Notes: a model not told the origin generated them from the letters alone. A stretch of DNA of 64,000 nucleotides from Streptomyces catenulae (GCF_000718015.1 NZ_JODY01000008.1:62001-126000), one strand, 5' to 3'; counted from the stretch's first letter, positions 1 through 10,000 are shown. Program-made: numbers and translations.

Positions 1-568
1 ACGACATCAGGACGGTCGTGCCGTGCTCGGCGGCCTCGGCCATCAGTAGTCCGGCCATCTCGTGGCGGGCCAGCGGGTCCAGGTCGGCCATCGGCTCGTC
101 GAGCATCAGCAGGTCGGGGCGCTTGCCGAAGGCCAGGGCGAAGGCGACGCGGGTGCGCTGGCCGCCGGAGAGGGTGCCGACCTTGGCGGTGAAGGGGATG
201 TTGCCCGACTTCACGATCCGCTCGGCCAGGGCCTGGTCCCAGCCGGGGTTCAGCTCGCGGCCCATCCGCAGCGTCTCGGCCACGGTGAAGCGCGGGTAGA
301 GCGGCTTGTCCTGGGCGAGGAAGGCGATCCGCTGGAGGACCGCGGGGTCGGAGACCGGCACCCCGAACAGCCGCAGCGATCCGGCGGACGGCTGCACCAG
401 CCGCGTCGCGGTGCTCAGGAAGGTGCTCTTACCGGCGCCGTTGGGCCCGACCAGCGCGCAGATCCGTCCGGCCGGGAGCCGGAACGAGCAGTCCTGCAGC
501 GCCCAGCCGCGACGGTACTTCTTCCCCAGGCCGTCGGCCTCGATCGCCCATGGGCTCTGGTCGCTCAC
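1..568 (-). CDS. ABC transporter ATP-binding protein (partial, C-terminus outside window)
   Basis: Nucleotide-binding subunit of an ABC transporter. The reverse strand reads VSDQSPWAIEADGLGKKY at the start, then Walker A GPNGAGKST at about residues 40-48, a Q-loop (AFLAQDKPLY), the signature TLSGGQRTR and Walker B LLMLDEPMADLD. The D-loop follows and the H-loop lies beyond the left edge. I chose the GTG at 568 because AAGGGG sits about 8 nt upstream; an in-frame GTG at 577 is possible but overlaps that ribosome binding site. The short N-terminus and the lone ATPase fit the YtrB/YhcH-like exporters that pair with GntR regulators and a separate permease, but neither partner is visible, so the substrate is unknown. 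Confidence 0.9.
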   Translation of the reverse strand, partial: MSDQSPWAIEADGLGKKYRRGWALQDCSFRLPAGRICALVGPNGAGKSTFLSTATRLVQPSAGSLRLFGVPVSDPAVLQRIAFLAQDKPLYPRFTVAETLRMGRELNPGWDQALAERIVKSGNIPFTAKVGTLSGGQRTRVAFALAFGKRPDLLMLDEPMADLDPLARHEMAGLLMAEAAEHGTTVLMS

Positions 569-582
569 CCGGCTCACCCCTT

Positions 583-602
583 TAGCTAGTTGATTAGTGG
601 AA
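583..602. promoter_or_regulatory. AT-rich candidate operator before the ABC ATPase
   Basis: An unusually AT-rich stretch in very GC-rich DNA lies just upstream of the ATPase start. On the reverse strand it reads CACTAATCAACTAGCTAA, with repeated ACTA elements. Such AT-rich sites are typical of GntR/YtrA-type operators before ABC transporter genes. The regulator itself is not in view, so the assignment is tentative. Confidence 0.3.
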
Positions 603-702
603 TGAGTATGGAGAGGTCGGCGGAGACCTGTCAAACAGGGAAGGGAAGGGGCCGAACCTGGGTGCGGGCCCACGGAAGCGGCGCCTTTGGGGTACGGGCA
701 CA

Positions 703-742
703 CGGCAGCGCGCCCCGGGCGGGTGCCCGGGGCGCGCTGCCG
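703..742 (-). terminator. Intrinsic terminator of the GNAT gene
   Basis: Perfect 18-bp inverted repeat: arm 703-720 (starts CGGCAGCGCG), loop GGGT, arm 725-742. It lies 31 nt beyond the stop codon of the reverse-strand acetyltransferase. There is no U-tract, as is usual for Streptomyces terminators. Confidence 0.75.
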
Positions 743-773
743 AGGAGAATGCCGCGGGGAAGGGGCCCCGGCC

Positions 774-1268
774 CTACACCAGTGCCTTCCGCATGCACCG
801 GCTGTCGTCGTACGTCCGGAACTCCCCGAACTTCTCCGGTTCGGGGACCATCAGATAGCCGCAGGACGCGTAGAGGGTCAGCGCCTCCGGCTGTTCGGTG
901 CCGGTCTCCAGGACCATCCGGGTGCGGCCCGCCGCCCGGGCGTCGGCCTCCAGGGCGGCCAGGATGCGCCGGGCCAGCCCGCGCCCCCGGGCCTCCTCGA
1001 TCACGAACATCCGCTTGATCTCGGCGTCCCCGGCGGCGTACCCCTTGGCGGTGTCCTCCTCGGTGCGCCAGCCGCCGGTGGCCACCGGGCGGTCGCCGTC
1101 GTAGGCGAGCAGATACGCGCCGCGCGGCGGGACGAACATCGTGGCGTCGAGCGGTGTGAAGTCCGTCTCGCCGTAGCGGCGGACGTACTCCTGCTGCACC
1201 AGCGCGTCGAGGACCACCGCGTCGGGGTGGTCGTAGCGGACGGGGCGTATCTCCACACCGGTCTCCAT
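774..1268 (-). CDS. GNAT family N-acetyltransferase
   Basis: 164-residue protein with the GNAT fold, expected to move an acetyl group from acetyl-CoA to a small molecule or a protein amine. Motif A is visible as IKRMFVIEEARGRGLARRIL at about residues 85-104, with the R/Q-G-x-G-x-A pyrophosphate-binding segment (RGRGLA). The later segment LYASCGYLMVPE is the usual motif B. An ATG start and family-typical length support an intact single-domain enzyme. It is monocistronic with its own strong terminator; the substrate cannot be told from sequence. Confidence 0.9.
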   Translation of the reverse strand: METGVEIRPVRYDHPDAVVLDALVQQEYVRRYGETDFTPLDATMFVPPRGAYLLAYDGDRPVATGGWRTEEDTAKGYAAGDAEIKRMFVIEEARGRGLARRILAALEADARAAGRTRMVLETGTEQPEALTLYASCGYLMVPEPEKFGEFRTYDDSRCMRKALV

Positions 1269-1409
1269 TCCGGAAAGCGTACGGCGCGCCCGCCGGGCCG
1301 GGCGAGCGGCTTTGCGGGCGGGACCGGTGGGCCGGTTATCGTGCCGGGGTGCTCACCGTGACGGGGAACGCGTGGGACCGCCGCCGCTTGCGAATCTGAG
1401 GAGCCCGCC

Positions 1410-2213
1410 TTGCTCACCGTGACCACCGTGAACGTCAACGGCATCCGTGCCGCCGCCAAAAAGGGCTTTGTGCCGTGGCTGGCGGAGACCGCCGCGGAGG
1501 TGCTCTGCCTCCAGGAGGTCCGCGCGGAGCCCGCCCAGATCCCGGCGGAGGTCCGCGAGCCCGAGGGCTGGCACACCGTGCACGCCCCCGCCGAGGCGAA
1601 GGGGCGCGCGGGGGTGTCGCTCTACACGCGGCGGGAGCCGGACGCGGTACGGATCGGGTTCGGGTCGGCGGAGTTCGACGCCAGTGGCCGCTACGTCGAG
1701 GCCGATCTGCCCGGTGTGACGGTCGCCTCGCTCTACCTGCCGTCCGGTGAGGTCGGCACCGAGCGGCAGGACGAGAAGGAGCGCTTCCTGAAGGAGTTCC
1801 TGCCGTACCTCACCGAGCTGCGTGCCCGGGCGGCGGCGGACGGCCGGGAGGTGCTGGTCTGCGGCGACTGGAACATCGCCCACCAGGAGGCCGACCTGAA
1901 GAACTGGAAGGCCAACCGGAAGAAGTCCGGCTTCCTCCCCGAGGAGCGCGCCTGGCTGACCGACGTCCTCTCCGAGACCTCCGGCGGCTACGTCGACGTC
2001 GTCCGCGCCCTGCACCCGGACACCGCCGGTCCGTACTCCTGGTGGTCCTACCGCGGCCGCGCGTTCGATACGGATGCAGGGTGGCGCATCGACTATCACG
2101 TCTCCACCCCGGGCCTCGCCCGCCGCGCGACCAAGGCGTTCGTGGAGCGCGCCGAGAGCTATGACACCCGGTGGAGCGATCATGCGCCGGTGACCGTGGT
2201 GTACGGGGACTGA
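1410..2213 (+). CDS. xthA: Exodeoxyribonuclease III
   Basis: Mg-dependent AP endonuclease and 3'-5' exonuclease of base excision repair, EEP (endonuclease/exonuclease/phosphatase) fold, 267 aa. All active-site blocks are present: N-terminal VNVNGIRAA with the metal-site Asn, LCLQEVRA with the catalytic Glu, VCGDWNIAH with the Asp/Asn pair, WRIDYH, and C-terminal SDHAPV with the Asp-His pair. The start is TTG at 1410 with GAGGAG about 7 nt upstream. Its length matches E. coli Xth (268 aa). It stands alone, divergent from the GNAT gene and convergent with the MerR gene. Confidence 0.96.
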   Translation: MLTVTTVNVNGIRAAAKKGFVPWLAETAAEVLCLQEVRAEPAQIPAEVREPEGWHTVHAPAEAKGRAGVSLYTRREPDAVRIGFGSAEFDASGRYVEADLPGVTVASLYLPSGEVGTERQDEKERFLKEFLPYLTELRARAAADGREVLVCGDWNIAHQEADLKNWKANRKKSGFLPEERAWLTDVLSETSGGYVDVVRALHPDTAGPYSWWSYRGRAFDTDAGWRIDYHVSTPGLARRATKAFVERAESYDTRWSDHAPVTVVYGD

Positions 2214-2265
2214 GCCCGGGCGGGCAGGGGCCCGTACGAGGGTCGAGGGGTGGAGGCGGTGCCGG

Positions 2266-3084
2266 TCAGGCGCCGCCTCCGCCTTGTGTGCAGCCCCCGC
2301 CGTCCGCCCGCTCCGCGTCCCCGTCCGGCCGCTCCCCCCGCATCCAGCACTCCAGCTCCGCGCGGACGCGGCGGTCCATCGCCATGGTGATCTCGGCGTC
2401 GATGACGGTCTGGAAGACGGGGTGCAGCTCTTCGAGGGTGCCGGAGAGGTGGTCGATCTCCCGGGCGGCGGGCGGCGCGCCCGTGGGCGGGTCGATGAGG
2501 TGGGTGCGGAACAGGGTCGCGGCGATGGCGGCGACGGCGTCGGCGTGGGTGCGTACGGCGCGGCCCGCCTCCAGGACGGCGGCGAGCGGGATGCCGCGGG
2601 CGACGAGGGTGGTGGAGGCGTCCAGGAGGCGGCGGCTGGTGTGGACGAACTCGTCGCCGTCGACGGCGAGATAGCCGATGTCGAGCGAGGCGGCGAGGTT
2701 CTCGGCGGTGACGTCGCCGCTGTAGTGGTCGGCCAGTTCCTCGGGGGTGAGGCGGACCGGGGTCTCGTCCGACCAGGGGGTCGTGAACGCCGTGTCCAGG
2801 CCCAGGAGTTCGCCGACATCGCGGCCGCTCTCGAAGGCGGCGAGGAGTTCGGTGATGCCGCCGAGCGTGTGGCCGCGCTCCAGGAGGGCGGCGATCGAGC
2901 GGAGCCGGGCGAGATGGTGCTCGTTGTACCAGGCGATACGGCCCTCGCGGCGGGGCGGCGGGATCAGTTTGCGCTCGCGGTAGAAGCGCAGCGTCCGGAC
3001 GGTGATCCCGGCTTCGGCGGCCAGCTCCGTCATCCGGAACTCGCGCTGCTCGGGCTGGTCGTTCGGGTTCTCGTTCGCGGCCAC
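2266..3084 (-). CDS. MerR family transcriptional regulator
   Basis: 272 aa. The N-terminal winged helix of MerR regulators covers about residues 15-85 (FRMTELAAEAGITVRTLRFY, then a wing with ARLRSIAALLERGHTLGGI). The long C-terminal part resembles the ligand-sensing region of larger MerR proteins and has no metal-binding Cys pair, so an organic effector is more likely than a metal. It is divergent from the monooxygenase operon across a 163-bp gap and so is the obvious candidate to control that operon and itself. Confidence 0.92.
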   Translation of the reverse strand: MAANENPNDQPEQREFRMTELAAEAGITVRTLRFYRERKLIPPPRREGRIAWYNEHHLARLRSIAALLERGHTLGGITELLAAFESGRDVGELLGLDTAFTTPWSDETPVRLTPEELADHYSGDVTAENLAASLDIGYLAVDGDEFVHTSRRLLDASTTLVARGIPLAAVLEAGRAVRTHADAVAAIAATLFRTHLIDPPTGAPPAAREIDHLSGTLEELHPVFQTVIDAEITMAMDRRVRAELECWMRGERPDGDAERADGGGCTQGGGGA

Positions 3085-3194
3085 CCGGTCACCCTATGCG
3101 CGGCTCGCCCCGGCGGTCCGGGGTGCAACCGCCGGTAACTTCCTTGCGTGCGACCCCTACCGCTCGGTACGGAGCTGCCTTACGCTCCAATCGT

Positions 3195-3210
3195 GCCAGT
3201 GATTGCTGGC
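3195..3210. promoter_or_regulatory. Inverted repeat in the MerR/monooxygenase divergent promoter
   Basis: GCCAG (3195-3199) and CTGGC (3206-3210) form an inverted repeat with a 6-bp spacer, 38 bp before the monooxygenase start. Position and symmetry suit a MerR dimer site, but five-bp arms are weak evidence in GC-rich DNA. Confidence 0.3.
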
Positions 3211-3247
3211 GCGATTGGCGGCATCGGTGATCCGGGGAGGCGGTGGC

Positions 3248-4765
3248 ATGTCCGAGCGGGAACACGTGCGGGTGGCGGTGATCGGATCGGGGTTCGGTGG
3301 TCTGGGGGCGGCCGTGCGGCTGCGCCGGGAGGGGATCACCGACTTCGTGGTGCTGGAGCGCGCCGGATCGGTGGGCGGCACCTGGCGGGACAACAGCTAT
3401 CCCGGGTGCGCATGCGATGTGCCCTCGCACCTCTACTCGTTCTCCTTCGCCCCCAACCCCCGGTGGCCGCGGAACTTCTCCGGGCAGCCGCACATCCGCG
3501 CCTATCTGGAGCATGTCGCGGACACCTTCGGCATCCGCCCCCACCTGCGCTTCCACGCCGAGGTGGAGAGCGCGCGGTGGGACGGCGACGCGCTGCGCTG
3601 GGAGGTCGACACGGCCCGCGGACCGCTCACCGCCGACGTCCTCGTCTCGGCGACCGGACCGCTCTCCGACCCGAAGATCCCCGACATCCCGGGCCTCGGC
3701 ACCTTCCCCGGCAAGGTGTTCCACTCCGCCCGCTGGGACCACGGCTACGACCTGCGCGGCAAGCGCGTCGCCATGATCGGCACCGGCGCCTCCGCCATCC
3801 AGATCGTCCCGGCCATCCAGCCCGAGGTCGGCCGCCTCAGCCTCTTCCAGCGCACCCCCGCCTGGGTGCTGCCGCGCGCCGACCGCCCGATCACCGGGCC
3901 GGAGCGCTGGCTGCACGCCAAGGTGCCCGCCACCCGCGCGGCCCGCCGCGGACTCCTCTGGGGCATCCGGGAACTCCAGGTCAGCGCCTTCACCAAGCGG
4001 CCGAACGAACTCGGGCTGGTCGAGACGGTCGGCCGCGCCCATATGCGGCGGGCGGTCAAGGACCCCGCGCTGCGCGCCAAACTCACGCCCGACTACCGCA
4101 TCGGCTGCAAGCGGATCCTGCTCTCCAACAGCTACTACCCGGCGCTCGCCCGCCCGAATGTCGACGTGATCGCCGCCGGGCTGCGGGAGGTCGACGGCTC
4201 CGTCCTCGTCGGCTCCGACGGCAGCCGCACCGAGGCGGACGCGATCGTCTTCGGCACCGGCTTCCACGTCACCGACATGCCGATCGCCGAGCGCATCACC
4301 GGCGCCGACGGCGTCACCCTCGCCGAGCGCTGGAAGGACGGCATGGAGTCGCTGCGCGGCGGCAGCGCCGACGGATTCCCCAACTTCCTCACCCTCATCG
4401 GCCCCAACACCGGTCTGGGCAACAGCTCGATGATCCTCATGATCGAGTCCCAGCTGAACTACCTCGCCGACTACCTGCACCAACTCGACGTCCTCGGCGG
4501 CGGCATCGCACTGGACGCCCGCCCCGAGGCGGTGGCCGCCTGGAGCGACGAGATGCAGCGGCGGATGGCGCGCACCGTGTGGACCACCGGCGGCTGCGAC
4601 AGCTGGTACCTCGACGCCAACGGCCGCAACACCACCGCCTGGCCCGGCACCACCGCCGAGTTCCGGCGCGAGACCCGCCGTGTCGACCTCGCCGAGTACG
4701 CCCTGCTGCGCCCACCGGCCGGTCACCGCACCCCCGCCACCCTCGCCGAGGAGGCCGCCGTATGA
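3248..4765 (+). CDS. Flavin-containing (Baeyer-Villiger type) monooxygenase
   Basis: FAD- and NADPH-dependent oxygenase, 505 aa. It has the FAD Rossmann motif GSGFGGLG near residue 15, GGTW with the following NSYPGCACDVPS segment, the BVMO fingerprint FPGKVFHSARWD (FxGxxxHxxxW) near residue 160, and a second Rossmann GTGASA for NADPH. I start at ATG 3248 because GGGGAGG precedes it by 6 nt; an upstream in-frame extension lacks this. It is first in a tightly coupled operon with the alpha/beta hydrolase and SDR, the same trio as the mycobacterial mymA-lipR-sadH genes. The substrate is probably a hydrophobic ketone or lipid, by inference only. Confidence 0.93.
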   Translation: MSEREHVRVAVIGSGFGGLGAAVRLRREGITDFVVLERAGSVGGTWRDNSYPGCACDVPSHLYSFSFAPNPRWPRNFSGQPHIRAYLEHVADTFGIRPHLRFHAEVESARWDGDALRWEVDTARGPLTADVLVSATGPLSDPKIPDIPGLGTFPGKVFHSARWDHGYDLRGKRVAMIGTGASAIQIVPAIQPEVGRLSLFQRTPAWVLPRADRPITGPERWLHAKVPATRAARRGLLWGIRELQVSAFTKRPNELGLVETVGRAHMRRAVKDPALRAKLTPDYRIGCKRILLSNSYYPALARPNVDVIAAGLREVDGSVLVGSDGSRTEADAIVFGTGFHVTDMPIAERITGADGVTLAERWKDGMESLRGGSADGFPNFLTLIGPNTGLGNSSMILMIESQLNYLADYLHQLDVLGGGIALDARPEAVAAWSDEMQRRMARTVWTTGGCDSWYLDANGRNTTAWPGTTAEFRRETRRVDLAEYALLRPPAGHRTPATLAEEAAV

Positions 4766-5775
4766 AGCGCCCCGGACATGTCACCAGCGGGCCGTACGCC
4801 CCGCCACCGCCCCGCCGGACGCTGTACGTCCGCTCCGGCGGCGCCCGGCTCCACACCGAGATCCACGGGCCCGAGGACGCCCCGGCGGTCGTCCTCTCCC
4901 ACGGCTGGACCTGCTCCACCGCCTTCTGGGCACCCGTCGTCCGCGACCTCGCCGCCGACCACCGCGTCCTCGTCTACGACCAGCGCGGCCACGGCCGCAG
5001 CCCGGCACCCGGACCCGGCGGCTACAGCACCACCGCCCTCGCCGACGATCTGATTGCCGTCCTGGAGGCGACGCTGGCACCGGGCGAGCGCGCCGTCATC
5101 GGCGGCCACTCCATGGGCGGCATGACGATCATGGCCGCCGCCGACCGCCCCGCCCTGCGCGAGCGGACCGCCGCCGCCCTGCTGTGCAGCACCGGCGCCG
5201 CCGACCTCGCCGCCGAATCGCGGGTCATCCCGCTGCGCACCCCCGAGGGCCGCCGCCGGGCACACCGGCTGATGCTCGGCTCCCGGGCGCCGCTCGGCCC
5301 CGTCGGCCCGCTGACGAGGGCGGCCCTGAAGTACGCCACGATGGGCGCCGGATCCTCGCCCGAGCAGGTCGAGGCGTGCGCCCGGATCGTCCACGCCTGC
5401 CCGACCGGCGTCCGCTCCCACTGGGGACGGGTCCTCCACGGGCTGGAACTCACCGGCGGCGTCGCGCGGTTGACCGTCCCGGCGGAGGTCGTCGTCGGCA
5501 CCGCGGACCGGCTCACCCCGGTGGTCCACGCCCGTCGGCTGGCGTCCGTACTGCCCGACTGCCGCCGTCTGACGGAACTGCCGGGTCTGGGCCACATGAC
5601 CCCGCTGGAGGACCCGGGCGCGGTGGCGACCCGGCTGCGCGCCCTGGTCGCGGAGCACCTGGTGGCGGAGGCGGCGCCGGACGGGGAAACCCCCGGCACG
5701 GCATCCGGGAGGAAGGCCGACGCCGGGTCCGGCGCGCGGCGCAAGGGCGGCAGGACGAAGGGGGAAGCGGCATGA
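4762..5775 (+). CDS. Alpha/beta hydrolase
   Basis: 337 aa, second gene of the monooxygenase operon; its ATG overlaps the previous stop (ATGA), so translation is coupled. It has the alpha/beta-hydrolase features: oxyanion-loop SHGWTCS, the nucleophile elbow GGHSMGGM (Ser in G-x-S-x-G) near residue 117, an acid in VVGTADRLTP and the catalytic His in GLGHMTPLEDP. A low-complexity, Lys/Arg-rich tail of about 45 residues follows the His and is unusual. A Baeyer-Villiger enzyme makes an ester or lactone, so a hydrolase next to it is a natural next step; the true substrate is unknown. Confidence 0.92.
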   Translation: MKRPGHVTSGPYAPPPPRRTLYVRSGGARLHTEIHGPEDAPAVVLSHGWTCSTAFWAPVVRDLAADHRVLVYDQRGHGRSPAPGPGGYSTTALADDLIAVLEATLAPGERAVIGGHSMGGMTIMAAADRPALRERTAAALLCSTGAADLAAESRVIPLRTPEGRRRAHRLMLGSRAPLGPVGPLTRAALKYATMGAGSSPEQVEACARIVHACPTGVRSHWGRVLHGLELTGGVARLTVPAEVVVGTADRLTPVVHARRLASVLPDCRRLTELPGLGHMTPLEDPGAVATRLRALVAEHLVAEAAPDGETPGTASGRKADAGSGARRKGGRTKGEAA

Positions 5776-6653
5776 GCGGGCGCAACGGGCTCCAGGGACA
5801 GGTCGTGGTGGTCACCGGGGCGGCGCGCGGCGTCGGTGAGCTGCTGGCCCGCAAGCTGTCGGCGCGCGGCGCCACCCTCGCGCTGGTCGGTCTGGAGCCG
5901 GACGCGCTCCGCGAGGTCGCCGTCTCGCTGCGCGGACCGGCCCACCACTGGTACGCCGATGTCACCGACCACACCGCGATGGCGCAGGTCGCCGCCGAGG
6001 TGAAGGCGCGGTTCGGGAAGGTCGACGCGGTCGTCGCCAACGCCGGGGTGGCGACCGGCGGCCCGTTCGCCGACTCCGACCCGGACGCCTGGCGCCGGGT
6101 CATCGAGGTCAATCTCATCGGTGGCGCGGTCACCGCCCGCGCCTTCCTGCCCGTCCTCACCGAGTCGCGCGGCTACCTCCTCCAGATCGCCTCGCTCGCC
6201 GCGCTCACCCCGGCGCCGATGATGACGGCGTACTGCGCTTCCAAGTCCGGCGTCGAGGCGTTCGCGCACAGCCTGCGCGGCGAGGTCGGACACAAGGGCG
6301 TACGGGTCGGCGTCGCCTATTTGAGCTGGACCGACACCGACATGGTGCGCGGCGCCGACCAGGACGACATCATGCGCGAACTGCGGTCGCGGCTGCCCTG
6401 GCCGTCGAACAAGACATATCCGCTGGGGCCCGCCGTCGACCGGATCGCGGACGGTGTCGAGCGGCGCTCGGCGCATGTCTACGGTCAGTGGTGGCTGCGC
6501 GGGATGCAGTCGGTCCGCGGGTATCTGCCCGCCCTGATCGGCACGGTCGGGCAGCGGGAGATGCGGCGTTTCGGGGACCGGCTCGACGGGATGGACGTCG
6601 GGCTGGTCGGCGCCGGGGGCGAGGCGGACGAGAAGGCGCGCGCCCGGCGGTGA
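5772..6653 (+). CDS. SDR family oxidoreductase
   Basis: 293 aa classical short-chain dehydrogenase/reductase, last gene of the operon and overlapping the hydrolase stop by ATGA. Cofactor motif TGAARGVG (TGxxxGxG) is at residues 16-23, then NAG in VVANAGVAT and catalytic YCASK with an upstream Ser in LQIASLAA. Its extended C-terminus (QWWLRGMQSVRGYLPALIG) resembles SadH-like SDRs, which may touch membranes. It probably interconverts an alcohol and ketone feeding or draining the monooxygenase. The gene order equals mymA-lipR-sadH. Confidence 0.93.
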   Translation: MSGRNGLQGQVVVVTGAARGVGELLARKLSARGATLALVGLEPDALREVAVSLRGPAHHWYADVTDHTAMAQVAAEVKARFGKVDAVVANAGVATGGPFADSDPDAWRRVIEVNLIGGAVTARAFLPVLTESRGYLLQIASLAALTPAPMMTAYCASKSGVEAFAHSLRGEVGHKGVRVGVAYLSWTDTDMVRGADQDDIMRELRSRLPWPSNKTYPLGPAVDRIADGVERRSAHVYGQWWLRGMQSVRGYLPALIGTVGQREMRRFGDRLDGMDVGLVGAGGEADEKARARR

Positions 6654-6805
6654 CGTGCGGCGTGGCGGTCAACGCACCGGCCGCGCCGCCCCGTTGATCA
6701 CCGTCCGCCCGGGCCGCCGCCCGCCGGTTGATCGAAATGCGGGCGCCGGGGGTGCGTGCAAGGCTGGTCGCGTCCGGCACCCGACATCCGACGGGAGTGA
6801 ACAGC

Positions 6806-6961
6806 ATGGGGCTCAGGGAGCAGTTCCAGGCCAAGGCCGAACAACTGGCACAACGGGCGCGCGCGGAAGCCGACGCGGAAGCGGCCCGGCGCGGCACCGC
6901 AACCACCGACGGGCCGGAGCCCGAACCCGGCACCGAGCCGGCGGAGCCCACCGGGTACTGA
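6806..6961 (+). CDS. Small conserved-type hypothetical protein
   Basis: 51-residue ORF starting MGLREQFQAKAEQLAQRA, with a CGGGAG ribosome binding site 8 nt before the ATG. The first half is a charged amphipathic helix rich in Gln, Lys, Glu and Ala; the tail is acidic and Pro-rich (PEPEPGTEPAEPTGY). Streptomyces genomes carry small proteins of this style, but I recognise no domain. It ends just before a strong hairpin, which supports a real transcription unit. An upstream in-frame ATG at 6728 lacks a ribosome binding site. Confidence 0.6.
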   Translation: MGLREQFQAKAEQLAQRARAEADAEAARRGTATTDGPEPEPGTEPAEPTGY

Positions 6962-6974
6962 CCCGGCGGCCCGC

Positions 6975-7030
6975 CCCGTACACGGAAGGCGCACCCGGAC
7001 CACACGCCGGGTGCGCCTTCCGTGTACGGG
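6975..7030. terminator. Bidirectional terminator between convergent genes
   Basis: A perfect 24-bp inverted repeat: arm 6975-6998 (CCCGTACACGGAAGG...), loop of 8 nt, arm 7007-7030. It sits 13 nt after the small gene's stop and 6 nt before the tricorn stop, so it can serve both strands. Confidence 0.85.
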
Positions 7031-7035
7031 CCCGC

Positions 7036-10000
7036 TCACCGCGGCGGCAGCTCCGGACGCCGCAGGTCCGGCACCTCCGAGAGGTCGGGCGGGGTGGCCG
7101 CCGGATGGCGGTCGAGGAGGTCGAGGGCGGTGCGGACGGCGACGCCGAGCTGGGGGTGGCGGTTCTCGGCCCAGTCCAGCGGGGAGCGCAGCGCCTCGAT
7201 GTCGACCTCGACACCATGGTTCTCCACGCCCCAGCCGTACACCTTGAACCACGCCGCGTTCATCGGCACCGTGATCGTCGTCCCGTCGCCCAGCCGGTGG
7301 CGGCCGGTCATCCCGACCACCCCGCCCCAGGTCCGCATCCCGACCACCGGGCCGATGCCCTGGAGCTTGAACGCCGCGGTGATCATGTCGCCGTCGGACG
7401 AGGTCATCTCGTCGGCGACCGCGACGACCGGCCCGCGCGGCGCGTTCTGCGTGTACGAGACGGGCTGCGCGTCGCGGGTCAGGTCCCAGCCCATGATGGT
7501 GCGGGTCAGCTTCTCGATGACCAGCTCGGAGATGTTGCCCCCGGCGTTGCCGCGCACATCGACGATGAGCGCCGGACGCGACACCTCCATCCGCAGATCG
7601 CGGTTGAACTGCGCCCACCCCGAGCCGCCCATGTCCGGGATGTGGAGATAGCCGCACCGGCCGTCGCTCAGCTCCCGGACCACCGCCCGCCGCCGCTGCA
7701 CCCAGTCCTGGTAGCGCAGCGGCCGCTCGTCGACGAGCGGCACCACCGCCACCCGGCGCGGCGGACCGGCCCCCTCCGCCGGGGCGAACGTCAGCTCCAC
7801 CGTCGTGCCGCCCGCCGCCGACAGCAGCGGCGAGGGCCCGGCGACCGGATCGATCCGGCGCCCGTCGACATGGGTGAGCGCGGCGCCCTCCCGGATGCCG
7901 GTACCGGCCAGCGGCGAACGGGCCTTGGAGTCCGACGACTCGCCCGGCAGGATCCGCTTGAGCACCCACCGCCCCTCGCGCGGCACGAAGTTGGCGCCCA
8001 GCAGCCCCATCGCCCGCTGGTAGTGCGGCGGCCCCTCGTTGCGCCGCGCCCCGGCGACGTACGCGTGCGAGGTGCCCAGCTCGCCCAGGACCTCCCGCAG
8101 CAGATCGGCGAACTCGTCCGGCGTGGCGACCCGGTCCAGCAGCGGACGGTACTGCGCCAGCACCCCGTCCCAGTCGATGCCGGACATCCCCGGGTCCCAG
8201 AAGTACGCCCGGACGATCCGGCCCGCCTCCTCGTACGCCTGCCGCCACTCCGCCTCCGGGTGCACCTCGTGGAGGATGCGCCGCAGGTCGAGATGGACCG
8301 TCGAGTCGCCGTCCGCCTGCTCGGTGGCGGGCACGGCGCGCAGATCGCCCTCGTCGTTGACGACCAGCCGGGTGCCGTCGCCGCTGAGCGCGAACCGGTC
8401 CAGCGCGGAGGTCAGTTCGGTGCGCCGCGCCTTGACCAGGTCGAAGTGTTCGAGGGTGGGCTGGCCCGAGGTGTTGTCCGGGTTGGCGAACGTCTCACCG
8501 AGCGCCCCGGAGATCGGCCAGCGCAGCCACACCAGCCCGCCCCCGGCGACCGGCCGCAGCGAGGAGTACTTCGACGCGGCGACGGGGAACGGCGTGACCC
8601 GCTCGGGCAGCCCCTCCACCTCGACCAGCACCGGCCCCTCGGCGACCGGCGGGTTCTCGGCCGGGTCGAGCCCGCCCGCGGCCGGGCGGCCCTCCGGCGA
8701 CAGCGCGAACGGCGACGGCGTCGCGGACGACAGCGGCACCAGGTGCGGGCGGCAGCCCAGCGGGAACGACAGATCGCCGGTGTGCACGTCGTAGACCGGG
8801 TCGAAGCCGCGCCAGGACAGGAACGCCAGATAGCGACCGTCGCGGGTGAAGACCGGCTGCTCGTCCTCGAACCGGCCGTTGGTGACGTCCACGATCATCC
8901 GGTCGGCGAGCCGGGCCATCTTGATCTGCCGCAGCGACCGGCCGATCCCCGGATGCGACCAGGTCAGCCACCGCGAGTCCGGCGAGAACGCCAGATCCCG
9001 CACCGGACCGTTCGCCGACCGGATCAACTCGGCCACCTCGTCCGGGAGTTGGCTCTCTTCAGGTGCGTCGTCGCCCTCCACCGCGGGCGGCTCCGCCGCC
9101 TCGCGCTCCTCGGGCCGCCGCACATCGACCAGCAGCAGCCTGCCGTCGTGGGCGGCGACCGCCAGACAGGTGCCGTCCGGCGACGCCACCGTCTCCTGGA
9201 CCATGCCCAGCCGCCCCGCCGCCAGCCGCCGCGGCTCACCCACCCCGCTGGCCCGCGGCAGCCCGGCGATCTCGACCGCGTCCGCGCCCTCCGCGTCCGT
9301 GACGTACGCGATCCGCCCGGTGTCGCCCAGCATCTCCGGCAGCCGCACCCGGACGCCGGGGACGTCGTGCAGGGCGCGCGCCGGACCGTCGCGGTGGGTG
9401 AGCCAGTACAGGCTGCCGCGCACCCCGACCGCGCTGGCCCGGCCGGTGGTGTCCACCGCCAGGGAGGTGACATGGGAGGCGGCCGGTACCTGGTACGTCC
9501 GGCGCCCGGTGCGCGGCCCGCCCACCCGGACCGCCAGCTTCCGCGGCCGGGCGGTGGGGGAGAGGTCGTCGACCAGCCAGAGGTCCCCGGCGCACTGGTA
9601 GACGATGCGGGAGCCGTCGGTCGAGGCGTGCCGGGCGTAGAAGTCGTCGTGGTCGGTGTGTCGGCGCAGGTCGGAGCCGTCCGGCAGACAGGAGTAGACA
9701 TTGCCGACGCCCTCGTGGTCGGAGAGGAACGCGATCCGCCCGCCGGTGAACATCACCGCGTCCAGATGGCCCCGCAGCTTCGGCAGCAGCCGGGTGCCGT
9801 GCAGCCACATCCGGCCCATCGCCCCGCCCCGGTACCGCTTCCACGACGCCGGTTCGTGCGGCGGCTTCCCGCTGAGCAGCAGGGTGCGCCGCTCCCCGGC
9901 CACCTCGGCGACGGCGATGTCGGACACCGGCCCCCAGGGCAGCCGCGCCCCGGGCCCGCCGTCGACGGGCAGCCGGTACGCCCACGAGTAGTACGAGAAC

